Shown here: positions 11,631 to 22,307 of the stretch, in pieces
Layout: the number at the start of each line of letters is the position of its first letter
How positions within the stretch are numbered: the first letter of the stretch is position 1
Assembly (NCBI GenBank): GCA_033439765.1
Contig: JAULSN010000009.1
Coordinates: 2,294,001 to 2,358,000 of the forward strand
Length of the DNA stretch: 64,000 nt
Direction: 5' to 3'
From: Lasiosphaeria ovina
Lineage: Eukaryota; Ascomycota; Sordariomycetes; Sordariales; Lasiosphaeriaceae
The notes under the pieces: model-generated
What the model was told of the DNA's origin: nothing
Database searches by the model: none
What the model saw: the letters and a program-made list of their open reading frames with translations, nothing else
Program-made: the position numbers and the translations under genes

Positions 11631-14023
11631 CTATGGCGTCAGTCTCTTGGGAGTTCTCGGGTAGTAGGCGGCCAGGTGGACACTCGGCAGATTGAGATAG
11701 AAAGCAACCACGCGATCCAATCCCAAGCCAGCACCTCCATGCGCTGGGACACCTGCTTGACGGAAAATGTCGACGTATTCTTTGATTCCAGGACTGAGAG
11801 GATCAACACCCTTCTTCCGGATACGCGCCTCAAGCTCAACGGGATCGTTGATACGCTGGCCACCTGATAGAATCTGTACCTCATTGTCAGTAACTGGCTT
11901 ATCTAAAATTGTTCTCAAATTCCGCAAAAGGGGTGTGAGAGTATAGAGGCGAGGAAAATGAAAGGGGGAAAAGGGGTTAAAAAGCTCACCTCCTGGTTCC
12001 GCATAAACATGTCGTAGGCATTCGTTACTTTGGGGTTCTTCGGGTCTTCTTTCGCATAAAACGGTCTCGCGCCCTCGGGGAACTTGTCGAGGGCGAAGAA
12101 ATCCGTCTTGTATTTGGCTCGGATCAATGCGCCAAGTGCCTTCTCCTGGGGCGTGCTCATGTCCTCGTCGTCGCTCACATTGCGGAACTCCTCGGGTCCC
12201 TCTTCGCGAAGGAGCTTTTGGCCTTCGGCAAAGGTGAGGCGAAGAACGCTTTGGCCGGGCTCAGGGACGAGGAACTCTTCCGAGGGGTACACGGAGCGGA
12301 CCAACTCGACCTCCTCGGAGCATCTCTCCTTGATACCACGGAAGATGTAGAGAAGCAGGCCTTCTATCGTATCCATGACTTCGTGATAGTCCTTGACAAT
12401 CTCCATCTCAAGATCGAGACCCGTGAACTAAGTCGCGTTAGCCAAAATCCCTAAATCGACCTGACGTACCGCTTCTACTCGGAGAAATTGGTTTTTGAGC
12501 TGCAGCCCCTATATCCACTTCTTCGGCCGATCTTGTATTCATTGGCCCAACCGATGTTTACGGTGGGGCAATCGGTCCCGGGCCTCTAGCGGCTCTGAAA
12601 ATACTCGTCCGAGTAGAAGCGATAGCACAACAGCGCTTTCTTACCTCAGTCACTAAAAGAGAAATAAGTCAGTAAGATAGCTAGGCATATTAAGTTGGGG
12701 CCAAGTCGAATTTACTGTGACGGGGCGTGTTGCTGTTCTCGGCCCGGAAGACGGGGCCAATGGACTGTTTAGGGTGGCACTACTTAGCAAACGGGGCCAG
12801 GGGAAGGCGAGAGTGGTTGACGGGCAACAAGCACACTTACGAAAACGCGCTTTCTCCCACCTGCGATTTCGATTTGCTTATAGAATTGTGGGCTCTGGGC
12901 TACATTATGCAGTTAGCTTCCAAGCCAAGAGAGGGGGGAGAGAAGCGAGCGGTTTCTGCTTTTACCCACCTAGGAAAGCGTCCTGTCCGAAGTAAGGCAG
13001 GCGGAAGACGTTGGCACCACCTTCAGAAGCCGCGGAGATCAAGTTGGGCGGCTCAAAATCTTTGAAGGAGAGCGACCGGAGGTACTCGCGGAACAGCTGC
13101 TTGACCTCGGCCCTTATATCGGCGATGGCCTGCTGCACTGGAGCGCGTTTATGCATGACTATACTTTCCAAATGGGCTATCATGCTGGCAGCGGGCACAC
13201 CAGTGGCCTCGCCTGGCGGGGCGATGCTGAGCTTCTCTACCCCTTCCTCGACCTTGGCCTCCTCGTCGCTGAAATTGGTGACGGGTCTGTTTGCGGTGGC
13301 GAGGGTCAGTCCCAAGACCGTCGGAGCTGCGGCGTGAACGAAGCACTTTGTGATGTGCAACTCGAGGTTGGAGACGCGGCAAGACTTGACGGGCTCTAAT
13401 GGCTTCTGGATCACACCCTCGACTACAACGAAACTCTCGGGGTTGACGGCACCGATCCACTTGACCATCTGGCGACTGACGGGGGCACCTTCGGTGTTCG
13501 CCGCAGCAATCGCTTGGATGGTCCAGTTGCCCTCCTCCCGCAGCTCTGCAAAAACCATCTTGGCCTAGAACCAATATGTCAGTAACCTTCCCAACAGCCA
13601 AGTTCTTCGTACTGGGGATCTTGTTGTCTTCCTCACCCCTTGCATGCGAGAATTCTGAAGCCACGCCCGGAGAGTAACCGTCTTGCCCACACTCTCCTCT
13701 CCAAGTGTCTTCAGGTTGATGTGGCCGGCGTCGGGTGAGTATTTGGTGACGTCGGTCTCCTGTCCATAGTTGTCTTTAGCCAGGTCCTCGGTCTGGGCTG
13801 CGGCGCCAGAGGTAGCAGCGGTGGCAGCTCTCTCAGCAGCTCGGCGGGCCTTCTCGGCTTCCTTCTTGGCCTTGGCCTCGGCCTTCTTTGCCGCCTTCTT
13901 GGAAGTGCTGGCGCCCTCGTCGCCGGCCTCAGCAGCAGCTGTTGCGGCAGAGGCCTCGGCAGGAGGAGCCTGAGCAGGAGCCTCGGCGACCGGGGCAGGC
14001 GCGGGCTTCGGCTGTTCGGCCAT
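11631..14023 (-). CDS. DPS1: Cytoplasmic aspartyl-tRNA synthetase, seven coding exons
   Basis: Class IIb synthetase that charges tRNA-Asp in the cytosol. Reading the minus strand, coding exons are 14023-13637, 13564-12970, 12899-12841, 12764-12716, 12652-12645, 12427-11990 and 11873-11631, giving 592 aa. The N-terminus is an Ala/Lys/Glu-rich extension typical of eukaryotic AspRS. The OB-fold anticodon-binding domain begins around residue 100 (LRAWLQNSRMQG). The catalytic core has motif 2 (GPVFRAENS) in exon 4 and motif 3 (GAGLGLDRVVAF) near residues 560-570, ending in the conserved PKRL-type tail. Exon 5 is only 8 nt; it supplies the missing bases of Met-Thr-Glu between exon 4 (…TPRH) and exon 6 (FTGLDLEME) and has clean splice sites on both sides. 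The last acceptor is placed at GTACAG before ATT because the nearer AG is too close to the CTGAC branch point. It is divergent from gem2. Confidence 0.96.
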
Positions 14024-14411
14024 GATTGTGGTTTCGGTAGAATGGTCAAGACAAATTGGGAATTGGGAGTTGGAAGACCGCAAAGTCAACAGGAGGAATG
14101 CTCAGCAACGAGCGAGTGGGTGGTATGACTCAAATTCCGAATCACTTGATTCCGTCAGGCAATAAGTGGATATTGGCTGTGGTGGTGGTGGAGGGGCACT
14201 TTATCTTTTTGGCGGGGTGGCATGAGGGGCAGCAGAGGCACCCGAACCCGGGATGCGCATCACGGCTGACCCTAACCCCCGCAAAAACCGTTGTTTAGCG
14301 GTTGGGCTGCTTCGAACTGAGGTAAAGTCGAGTCACGGCGGCGCGCTACGAACCCTTTCCTTTTCCCGACATTCCCTGGTCCCAGTCACTCGTGAGAAAC
14401 CAGCCACCACA
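14024..14411. promoter_or_regulatory. Divergent promoter region DPS1/gem2
   Basis: 388 bp separate the ATGs of two divergently transcribed genes, so both promoters must lie here or overlap the 5' UTRs. No specific transcription-factor site is asserted. Confidence 0.6.
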
Positions 14412-16077
14412 ATGGGCTCCAAGCGCGATATTGCGGCTTTGGACCCGTGCGAGAGCGACGGGAGCAACGAACAGTCCACCCAATACTGCAAAAAGCGCCG
14501 CCGAGAGCGGAAGCCATCTCCGCCGACGTCCAAGGCGAAGAAGAAATCCGTCGAACCCAGAATCGACCTTGCGTCCGGCCAGCGTGCTGCTTTCCCAGGC
14601 ATCGGCGAGACTTCGTATTCGAGCGATGACGAGTTTGAATGGGAGGACGATGGCGATGCTCTTGCCTACCTCAGCTCTGTCCAGTGCGTACTCCTCCTTT
14701 CATCCATGCCGATTTGATTGCCTCTTGCTGAATCAAACCACACCCTTCTTGCCCACACCAGAAGCAGCATGTTGCTAATATGGTAAGTATTGCAGACATC
14801 AAGCCAACACTATTCCGACTGTCATTTCAGCCCCAAGAGCTGGGCCCCAGCTGCCGTCGCACCTACAACCCTCCGGCACAGACGACGATGGTAGCGTAGA
14901 CAGAAGCATCTACGACAATGGCGTAGGAGACTTCAGGGGCTTCTTCCATGATGGCGCGTTCATAGCAGCTCCGGACCCCCATCCATCATCCGACGAGGAA
15001 GGCGAGTGTGCCGAGGACGGCCACGCGACTAGGGATCGAGCTGAGATCAGCAAACAGCTGCGCGAGGCATATTACGCGTCCTTGATGAAACAATTCAAGT
15101 CCCTCCGGGCCCAGTTGCACCGGAAACCACCGCACAATCTCGTAAAGGCTCTGCCTAGAGAAAACGGGACATTTGTTGGCCCTTTTGGGAGCGGGAGCCC
15201 CACCGCCGCCATCTGGACCCGCCGCATCCTTAATACCGATCCACGGCCTGTCCAGGTTGCCGCTATGAGCCCGCTCGGCGTAATGAGGCTGTTGCGGGTG
15301 ATTATGAAGGGCAAGCTCATCCGCCACGGCTACGAGCTCCCAGAGCGAACGAGTCGGTGGGTGTGGGCCCTCCTTGCTAGGCTTCCAGACGGAGGCGAGA
15401 TGGGCTACGACGAGATTGGCTGGATTCGCGACCTAGCCCATATTGCGGTCCAGGTGCTGGTTAACGACCAGCAGCTGGCTGCGCTGAGGGACGAACTTGA
15501 GGAGAATGGTGAGAATTTTCCGGACGACGTTAAACATGAGGAGCAGGAGGTCGTCCCCGAAAACACGAAGGCAGACGTGGTGGACAGTTCATCTCACTTG
15601 GAACTCAGTGCATTGAACAGCACGGCAGCATCAACCGGCCCTACGCCCGCTGAGGCTGCAGATGGCCCAGTCAGCGTTCATCAAAACGACATCAACCACG
15701 ACAGCGGCGGAGAGATGGATATGGATATTGACGATGGGGAGGTGCTTGACGAACCCACCGCCGTAACTGCTTCCCATAACGTTGACGGCGACCTTGCAGC
15801 GGCAAAAACCAGGCTTCTCGCTCAACTCGAGAATCTTGAAAATCTCGATACCGCCAAAGCTCCGGAACCCACACTGGAAAACGGCTCACTGAATGCGGAA
15901 GGCAAGAGACTGACTTCTAACCATAATCACGACGACGACGACAGAGGGCAGCAGCGGGAAAAAGAGAGATCCCAGATCAACATGAGGGCCACCATGAACA
16001 TGATCATCACTATCGCTGGTGAGTTTTACGGGCAACGAGACCTCCTGGACTTTCGTAATCCCTTCCCTGCTCGTTAA
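14412..16077 (+). CDS. gem2: Gemin2/Brr1-family SMN-complex protein
   Basis: Likely Gemin2 (SIP1) orthologue, which holds the Sm-protein pentamer during spliceosomal snRNP assembly. Coding exons are 14412-14683 and 14796-16077, 517 aa; the intron is phase-consistent and joins …YLSSVQ to HQANTIPTVISAP. The N-terminus has basic KKRRRERK and KAKKK patches (possible nuclear localisation signals) and an acidic SSDDEFEWEDD stretch. A conserved helical core follows (REAYYASLMKQFKSLR, then GRWLYALL-like SRWVWALLARLPDGG). A long acidic, low-complexity insert separates it from the C-terminal helix (MIITIAGEFYGQRDLLDFR), which corresponds to the family's conserved LVSRYFDQRDL-type ending. That split and the long insert make it larger than animal Gemin2. 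Assignment rests on motif recall; it is good but not proven. Confidence 0.78.
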
Positions 16078-16699
16078 TACGGACTCGCGTATTGCAAACC
16101 ATTTTCTTTGCATTGGGCCTGCTCGCTATAATATGGATTATCTGGTTGGTTTTCATTCTCGCTGTCTTAGGCTATCTCAAGGAGCCACCCGTAGTACCCT
16201 GGTTTCCTAAGGAAGTATGTCTGTTTCTTCCTCAGCGTTCTTGCTCGTATTATTGTATAATATGAGTCTCCCCCTTTTTAGCGTCCATAGAAGTTGATAA
16301 CGACATGACATAAATTACTTCCTGTCTGTGTCTGCCTGTCTCTGTGTACGGCTGTCTCTAATTGATTTACAACATGACGTACTGTACATACAGTTTTCGC
16401 TATAGCTCGGCCCAAACCTAGCCATGCCTCTGCCCTTACGGGATATGGTTTATTTCCCCAGATAAAAAAAAAAACGCCGCGCCAAAATATGCCAAGCACT
16501 GTAGGCCGCCCTCTGGTGATGAAGTCCAACTTGGGGTGAGGATCAGGGGTATAACAAATGAAATGTGGGAGACGATTTGCCTCATTACTGTCCGTCGTCG
16601 CTCGATGATTCTTTGTGAGAGTATCAATTTTGGTGTGTGGTCGTCTGGAAGGCGGAAAAGACGAACAAGGGGATGGAGGGCGAGAGCGAGCGGATCCGA
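16078..16699. other. Convergent 3' spacer
   Basis: This lies between the 3' ends of gem2 (+) and the RNR-inhibitor gene (-). No gene is seen. It probably holds the 3' UTRs and terminators of both. Confidence 0.6.
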
Positions 16700-17752
16700 T
16701 CACTCAACGTCCATATCGCTGCCAATGCCGCTGCCACCGCTTCTCAGTCGATAGTCCAGGAAGGCCGCCTCCTGGAAATCGTCCTCGTCCACCACCATGA
16801 TGTTCTCCTGGTCGGCGTGAGCAAGCGCCGAGGCCGAAGATAAAGCATCGGCTGCACTGCTGACCTTGCGTATGCCCACGCCCGCGCCCTGCGGCGAAAG
16901 AAGCAACTGATTCTGCTGCTGCTGTTGTTGGTGATGCGGCTGTTGCCGTCGCTTCGGCACCGCCAGCACGCGCGAGTTCTCCTCCCAGCCTACCGGCGCC
17001 AGGCTGCGTGGGGACATCTCTCCGTCGAGCCAGTCCTGGCGGTTCCGCCACGGCCCTCCGTGCTGCAGTAGCGCAGCGGGGTGCTGCATGCCATCTCCGT
17101 CGCCTGCTTCCTCGTCCTCGGCTACGTAGATGCGCTTGCGCGTTGTGGCAGCTGCTCGCATTGGGACGATCGTCGCGGGCGCATTTGCCGCGGTGCTGGT
17201 GGAACTCTCGGTGCTGCTTACCGCCGACTCTTGGCTGCTCGTCAGGCCAGGCACGGGCGGCGTCGTGTCCATTTGATCATCGTCGTCGTCGTTGTAGACG
17301 GACACGGCTTGTCGGCGCCCGCCAAACGAGGGAACGGCCGGCAGCTGCTGCACGGCGAGACCGCCGACACGGTTCAGCCCGCAAAAGGGCTCGAGCTCTC
17401 GCAGCTGCGGAGATGTCGAGGGTGCGCTACAGCCGGTGGCGATAGGGGCGCTGTCGCTAGTATCGCTCCACAGCGAAAAGGCAGAGCAGGCGCTGCCCGT
17501 CTTGTAGCCCTCAGGCACCGACTTCCGGACGCGCATCCCCACGCTGAGAAGGTTGGCTTGCACGTGTCCGGGTAGGATTAGGCCGTTGAATGGTGTTTTG
17601 GTGGTTGCGGACGATGATGGCGCTGCGGAATCACTTGCTGCTGGAGAGGAGGATGGCGAGGCAGCGGACTTGTTGAAGAAGGACGTGATTTGTCGCTGCG
17701 CTGGATCGCTCGCTGCGCCCGCGAATGGGCGCTTGGTTCGCAGGCCTGACAT
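16700..17752 (-). CDS. Ribonucleotide reductase inhibitor family protein (Spd1/Dif1-like) with PIP box
   Basis: Single exon, 350 aa. Residues 58-86 (LILPGHVQAN… GMRVRKSVPEGYKTG) match what I recall of the fungal RNR-inhibitor/HUG-type domain found in Spd1- and Dif1-related proteins, which restrain ribonucleotide reductase or its small-subunit localisation. Residues 19-26, QRQITSFF, form a canonical PCNA-interacting (PIP) motif Q-x-x-I-x-x-F-F. That fits proteins destroyed on chromatin during S phase or DNA damage, as known for S. pombe Spd1. The rest is low-complexity with an acidic NDDDDDQ run, a Gln-rich tract (about residue 275) and a C-terminal acidic helix (DEDDFQEAAFLDYRL). The domain call is from memory of the family; the PIP motif is read directly. 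Confidence 0.8.
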   Translation of the reverse strand: MSGLRTKRPFAGAASDPAQRQITSFFNKSAASPSSSPAASDSAAPSSSATTKTPFNGLILPGHVQANLLSVGMRVRKSVPEGYKTGSACSAFSLWSDTSDSAPIATGCSAPSTSPQLRELEPFCGLNRVGGLAVQQLPAVPSFGGRRQAVSVYNDDDDDQMDTTPPVPGLTSSQESAVSSTESSTSTAANAPATIVPMRAAATTRKRIYVAEDEEAGDGDGMQHPAALLQHGGPWRNRQDWLDGEMSPRSLAPVGWEENSRVLAVPKRRQQPHHQQQQQQNQLLLSPQGAGVGIRKVSSAADALSSASALAHADQENIMVVDEDDFQEAAFLDYRLRSGGSGIGSDMDVE

Positions 17753-19132
17753 GTTCCTGCAAGTTTTGTTTTCTTTGTTGTCGTTTGGCTTGGCAAAAAA
17801 CGGGGGAATGGTGCTGAGAAGACTTGTCGCAAAGCGACGTATTGGCGTCGGGCTGGTATCACAGACTTGCGACGATGTGTCTGACGATGACAGACCAGGA
17901 ATTGGAAATGGTTGAAAGAAGGCTGGGGGTGGGGCGCCAGGGCAGGCCTGACGACATTGACGATCGGGCTGCTGGCCGGACAGGACATGGGGATGCGTGG
18001 GGAAGTCGCGACCGTGTTTTGTCGCGTTAATAATTGAATTTGGGCCCAGCCGATTGGTCCATCATTCGCGGTCTTGGCATTTATTACGTCTCCTGCTTCA
18101 GATTCACGCCGTTTGCGTGGGGAAGTGGGACCTTCTTTGACGTCCCTGTTCCCAGCGTTCCAAGAATAACTCCTCCAGTTCTTCATCGTTCAGATTTCAG
18201 AGGCTAGATAATTTAGCTGCATGACCCTTAGCCGCATGATTTGAGTTGCCTGGCTTTGTTTGGTTTGGTCACCGCTTGTTACTTTGAGGCATTGATTGAC
18301 CAGTCGCTGGACAAGGACAAAAAACGATACAGGATCCTAACTTGGCCGCCGCGGCATGAAACAGAGCAACCGTAGGTGTACTGCGGCGCAGGACTTCCTG
18401 GCTGCCCTGCCCTCCTGGCCGGCCTGGGCTCTTCATGAAACAGCCAAAACTGGGCTGCTTGCAGATTACGGAATACAACCTAACCTCTGAATTCGCCCAT
18501 GGTTTAAGAGAGCCATGAATGTCAACTGAGGGAGTTCGTGTAAAGCCAAGTCACCTCATACTCATCGAAAATCAGGCGGTTAGCTTCACACACCTAGCCG
18601 AGAACATCACGTCACAACAAATCATCACATAGGGAAGCCTGCGGTCGGGTGCCTCTTTTCATGAATCTCGTGAAATTCATCGTAGAGCAACAGTGCTCCC
18701 CCTATCCTGTCCACTGAACTCAGACTCTTCGGCGATCCTCAGCCCATCCACGTCCTCGCATTTAGCGGCAGCCCGCCACCCGCCCGTGACAAGACCAGAC
18801 CCCATCTAAACACTTGTGAAATGTCTTGCCAAGCTAGTTGTCAACCCCTGCAGTAATGACCTGCCTGTACAGCTCAAAAGACGAAGTCAAACCACGCATA
18901 GTCGGGAGGAAAAAGGTCGACGTGATGATGCAAGATATCCGGACCCCAAACGCCCCTTTTGTTGTGGTTTGAGGTTAATTTTGGTGAATCCATCTTCTAT
19001 CCGCAAATGAGAATTGATTGACGATCGAGTAATGTTTCTAGACGCCCGACTCAAGAAAGCCTTGCAGATACCAAAATGTCCCCATTACCATGCCATTATG
19101 CCGAAGGAAAGAAAACAGCCAGACGAGACCAT
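17753..19132. other. Spacer between the RNR-inhibitor gene and RPS27
   Basis: 1.4 kb with no supportable gene. The left side contains the promoter/5' UTR of the minus-strand RNR-inhibitor gene; the right end is the 3' flank of RPS27. Only short overlapping frames are present. Confidence 0.55.
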
Positions 19133-19721
19133 CTACTTTCTCCGGAAAGAGCATCCCTCGGTGAGTCTGGCCTTGCCACCAGTCGGCTGGCAGAGGACGG
19201 TCGTGCAGCCTTGGCAGATGACGACGGTCTGGGCATGTGAGAAGACGGTGGTGATTGTGAAGCAGCCGGGGCACTTGACGTCCATGAAAAACGACCGGGG
19301 GGCAGGCACAAGCGCCTGCGAGCCTCGTCAGTATCCGGCTGGCCACCACGGGCCGGGCGACGTTTCCACCCGGGCCGGAAGGGGTTGTTCGAGACGGCGT
19401 ACCTTGAGCTTGTGCTTGCGGGCCTCGGCGGCCGGGCTGGGGTTGATAAGATCAACGGCGAGAACCTTTATAGAATTCAACAGTCAGCACCACTCCATGC
19501 TCTGAGCTGTAATATTCTGCCTGGTCCCCATTCCCCTGTCCAACCCCTTTCACGAACACGTCCCCCCACACATTTCGGCTGCCGCATTCGATTTCGATAT
19601 CTTCTCTATTGTCCCGCATTTTCTATCTTTTTTTCGCAGTGATGTTTACGCATCTCGGAGATGCGGTCGGTCGTGACGAGCGGGGGGGCAAGCAAAATCG
19701 GAAATTGTCGGGCCTTACCAT
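19133..19721 (-). CDS. RPS27: 40S ribosomal protein eS27
   Basis: Small-subunit ribosomal protein with a C4 zinc ribbon. Coding exons on the minus strand are 19721-19719 (the ATG alone), 19465-19403 and 19315-19133, giving exactly 82 aa, the family's usual length. Exon 2 encodes [21 protein letters not shown]. Exon 3 encodes [14 protein letters not shown] followed by the zinc ribbon with CPGC and CQGC knuckles, then the conserved end GCSFRRK. The start codon is split off as its own coding exon by an intron beginning GTAAGG directly after ATG, a layout also common in other fungal ribosomal protein genes. The acceptor before exon 2 is an AAAG, lacking a strong pyrimidine tract but downstream of a CTGAC branch-like site. 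Confidence 0.97.
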
Positions 19722-20303
19722 CTTGACTGATTGTGAAAAATCGGGACGTCGATGCCGAGGCGACGAGCTTTTGGTTGATTGATGAAATCTGGGGGGTTGA
19801 CGGCAGATTTATGCTCGTGTTGATGGTTGAGGAAAAGAGGGGAGGTAGACGATACCTAGCAGACACAAAAGCTAGAGGCAAATTTTCGGTCTGTGAGCCC
19901 AGAAGCGAATATTGGCTAGACTGGAAAAGTGATGGTTAGGGCTCGCTCGCGTGACCAATCAAAGGCTGGAATGCACAGACCCTGGGGCTTAATGTGGGGC
20001 CCGCCCCAGGCTGTCGCTTTTTTGGAGAACGAAGCTCTTCCACGGTGGGGTTCCGTGCAGTTCACAGAGCGGGGCAGTTGGGTGCGCAGCAGTGACGACG
20101 ACGGGAGCTTTCCATCGAGGATCAGTGCCAGGCAGCAATATCAAAATAAACGTTTTTCTATTTGAATCTGACCAGAAGACCCCCCTTGGGCTCGCTTTCT
20201 CTTCTGGCATACTGCGCCCTTTTGTTCTGCAATCGCGCTGGGAAGTCCACTGACTGGAAACTCAGCTCTTGAGCAGCTAAGCATCTGGTAGCTTGATCCG
20301 AGA
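19722..20303. promoter_or_regulatory. Divergent promoter region RPS27/PLP2
   Basis: 582 bp between two divergent start codons. It includes the RPS27 5' UTR and promoter and the PLP2 promoter. I see no site I can name with confidence. Confidence 0.5.
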
Positions 20304-21138
20304 ATGGCAACTCCAGCAGACCAGCGGATTGCCGTTCCTATAGACGACCCCAACGCCGATACGGAATGGTAGGTTTCCATAATGTCTGATCTCCTTTCTT
20401 GTATGCATACTTACACGACCATTCAGGAATGACATCCTCCGGAAACATGGCGTTATTCCGGAGAAGCCCCCGAGCCCGACTCCCATGATCGAGGAAGCGA
20501 TCAACGAGGCTCGTCGGCTCGCGCACGAAAACCGGCTGGAAGGCAAGGACCTCGACGAGTTAGATGAGCTTGAGGATGAGGAAGACGAAGAATTCCTCGA
20601 GCAATATCGGCAGCGGCGACTTCAAGAGCTGTCTTCGATACAAAAAAGGGCTGTGCACGGCTCAGTTTATCCCATATCCAAACCCGACTATTCACGCGAA
20701 GTAACCGACGCATCTCATAAAGGGGTAGTTTTCGTCAATCTTACATCGTCTCTGACCACAAATGTTGAGTCACGGGTGCTCTCGGAGCTCTGGCGCCAAG
20801 CAGCGCAGGAGTACGGGGACATCAAGTTCTGCGAGATTCGGGCGTCGCAAGCCATCGAGAACTACCCCGAGCGCAACTGCCCCACAATACTGGTTTACAG
20901 CAATGGCGACATACTGAAGCAGATTGTGACGCTCATGACTCTCAACGGAGTGCGGATGAGCATGTTGGATCTTGATAAGCTGCTCGTTGAAGTCGGAGCA
21001 GTTCCCGGTAACGACATCAGGGTGCTAAAGAGGAGAAGGGAGGCAGAGGATGCCGAAGAAGAGAGGCTCCTGAACAAAAACATCAAGAGCAGCAACGATC
21101 GGTCAAGGGGTGACGACGATGGCGATGACTGGGACTGA
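20304..21138 (+). CDS. PLP2: Phosducin-like protein Plp2 (PhLP2 family)
   Basis: Thioredoxin-fold co-chaperone that works with the CCT/TRiC chaperonin in folding of actin, tubulin and cell-cycle proteins in the cytosol. Coding exons are 20304-20368 and 20427-21138, 258 aa. The intron splits the Trp codon of TEWNDILRKHGVIP, the conserved PhLP2 N-terminal motif. An acidic helix (DLDELDELEDEEDEEF) follows, then the thioredoxin-like domain (GVVFVNLTSSL… IKFCEIRASQAIENYPERNCPTILVY) and a charged tail ending in DDGDDWD. Length and order match the family. It is divergent from RPS27. Confidence 0.95.
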
Positions 21139-22307
21139 GCTACAGAGCATATCACACCGTACCCCATGCCTACTACCCTCTCGTGAGGGGGTTGATCATC
21201 AAGTAAAAACACAACTTCCAGGCGCAGTGAAATGTCTGCGCTTAAAATCGTGACCTGAGTTTTGAGGCGTCCTGCTTTGAGGATGCGCCACGTGAGCTGG
21301 AAAGCCTCGTAGATTCGCCTGGGTGTGCAATGGCCTTTGCACCAAATACGTCATCCCTCGGCGACTAACATGGTAACGGGGGGCCGTTCTGAAAGTGGCT
21401 GGCTGCCTGACTCATTTCTCGACAGATGGGACGGAAGCCGTGATGAGGCATGCGCGCTGATCGCGTTAATTGAGCTTGTCAGCTATTTTATATGAGCACC
21501 GACGTCTTAGGTGTCAACAACGCTTTCATTACTGATATTCCTGATGGTGAGCCGCTCTGTGTTACGTGTGGGCCTATTGCGAATGGTATGGCTCCCACTC
21601 CCCCTGCTGATCTTCTTAACACCGACATTGGAGGCGGGCCATATCGCTCTTCAGAATCGATTCTATTCTGGGACCTGAGCAGGTCATGTTTCCTGCCAGT
21701 TAATGCAAGCCACACGGGAAGCGGCTAACTGTTGGGCAGGGCTACGTTTTCCGCATTTTGGGGGAGAAAGCTGACTGCACCAAATCAGAAGCGCCTCACC
21801 TACACGAGGATTCTCATCCGGTCTTCAGAGATTCACGACCGACGCATTCTCAAGGAGGGAGAAGGAAGGATCGAGCTACTCCTAGATTGACACTTACAAT
21901 AATTTCCTACACCTTGCCTTGCAATCCAAGCCTTTACCCTCCTTCTTTAGCATTATTCCTTCTTTTCTTCGAGGTATGAGCTAGCTCAATCGTGTGCCCA
22001 ACCTCCTCCAACCGCAGCGCCCCAGGGTCGCGCGCATACAACCCCAGCCCAGTCACTCCGCAGAAAAGCACCTCCGCTCCTCTCAGAAAGGACGATCTCA
22101 GACTGAGGGGTTGAGGCACCTCAGTCCCGAGCCTCGCCGGACCACCACATTTCACCAATATCCAACAGCCTGGCGTCGCTCAATTTGTCCATACTGATTT
22201 CACAAAGATATCAGATGTGGGGACTACATCAGCATTTGACCGGCGCGGACTGAAGTCGATAAATTCCGACACCGCTGTCTCCATTTGACGTTTTCATAGA
22301 AGACATC
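21139..22307. other. Spacer between PLP2 and the zinc-finger gene
   Basis: 1.17 kb with no supportable gene; presumably the PLP2 3' UTR and the promoter of the next gene. Confidence 0.55.

Noticed and set aside
11878..11886. Alternative DPS1 acceptor TGAG giving VQILSGG
   Set aside because: It lies only a few bases from the CTGAC branch site; the GTACAG acceptor gives ILSGGQR, matching the family without extra residues.
14684..14795. Possible small exon (14762-14780) inside the gem2 intron, bounded by CCAG and GTAAGT
   Set aside because: Including it breaks the reading frame into the next exon; the single 112-nt intron gives the smooth SVQHQANTIP join.
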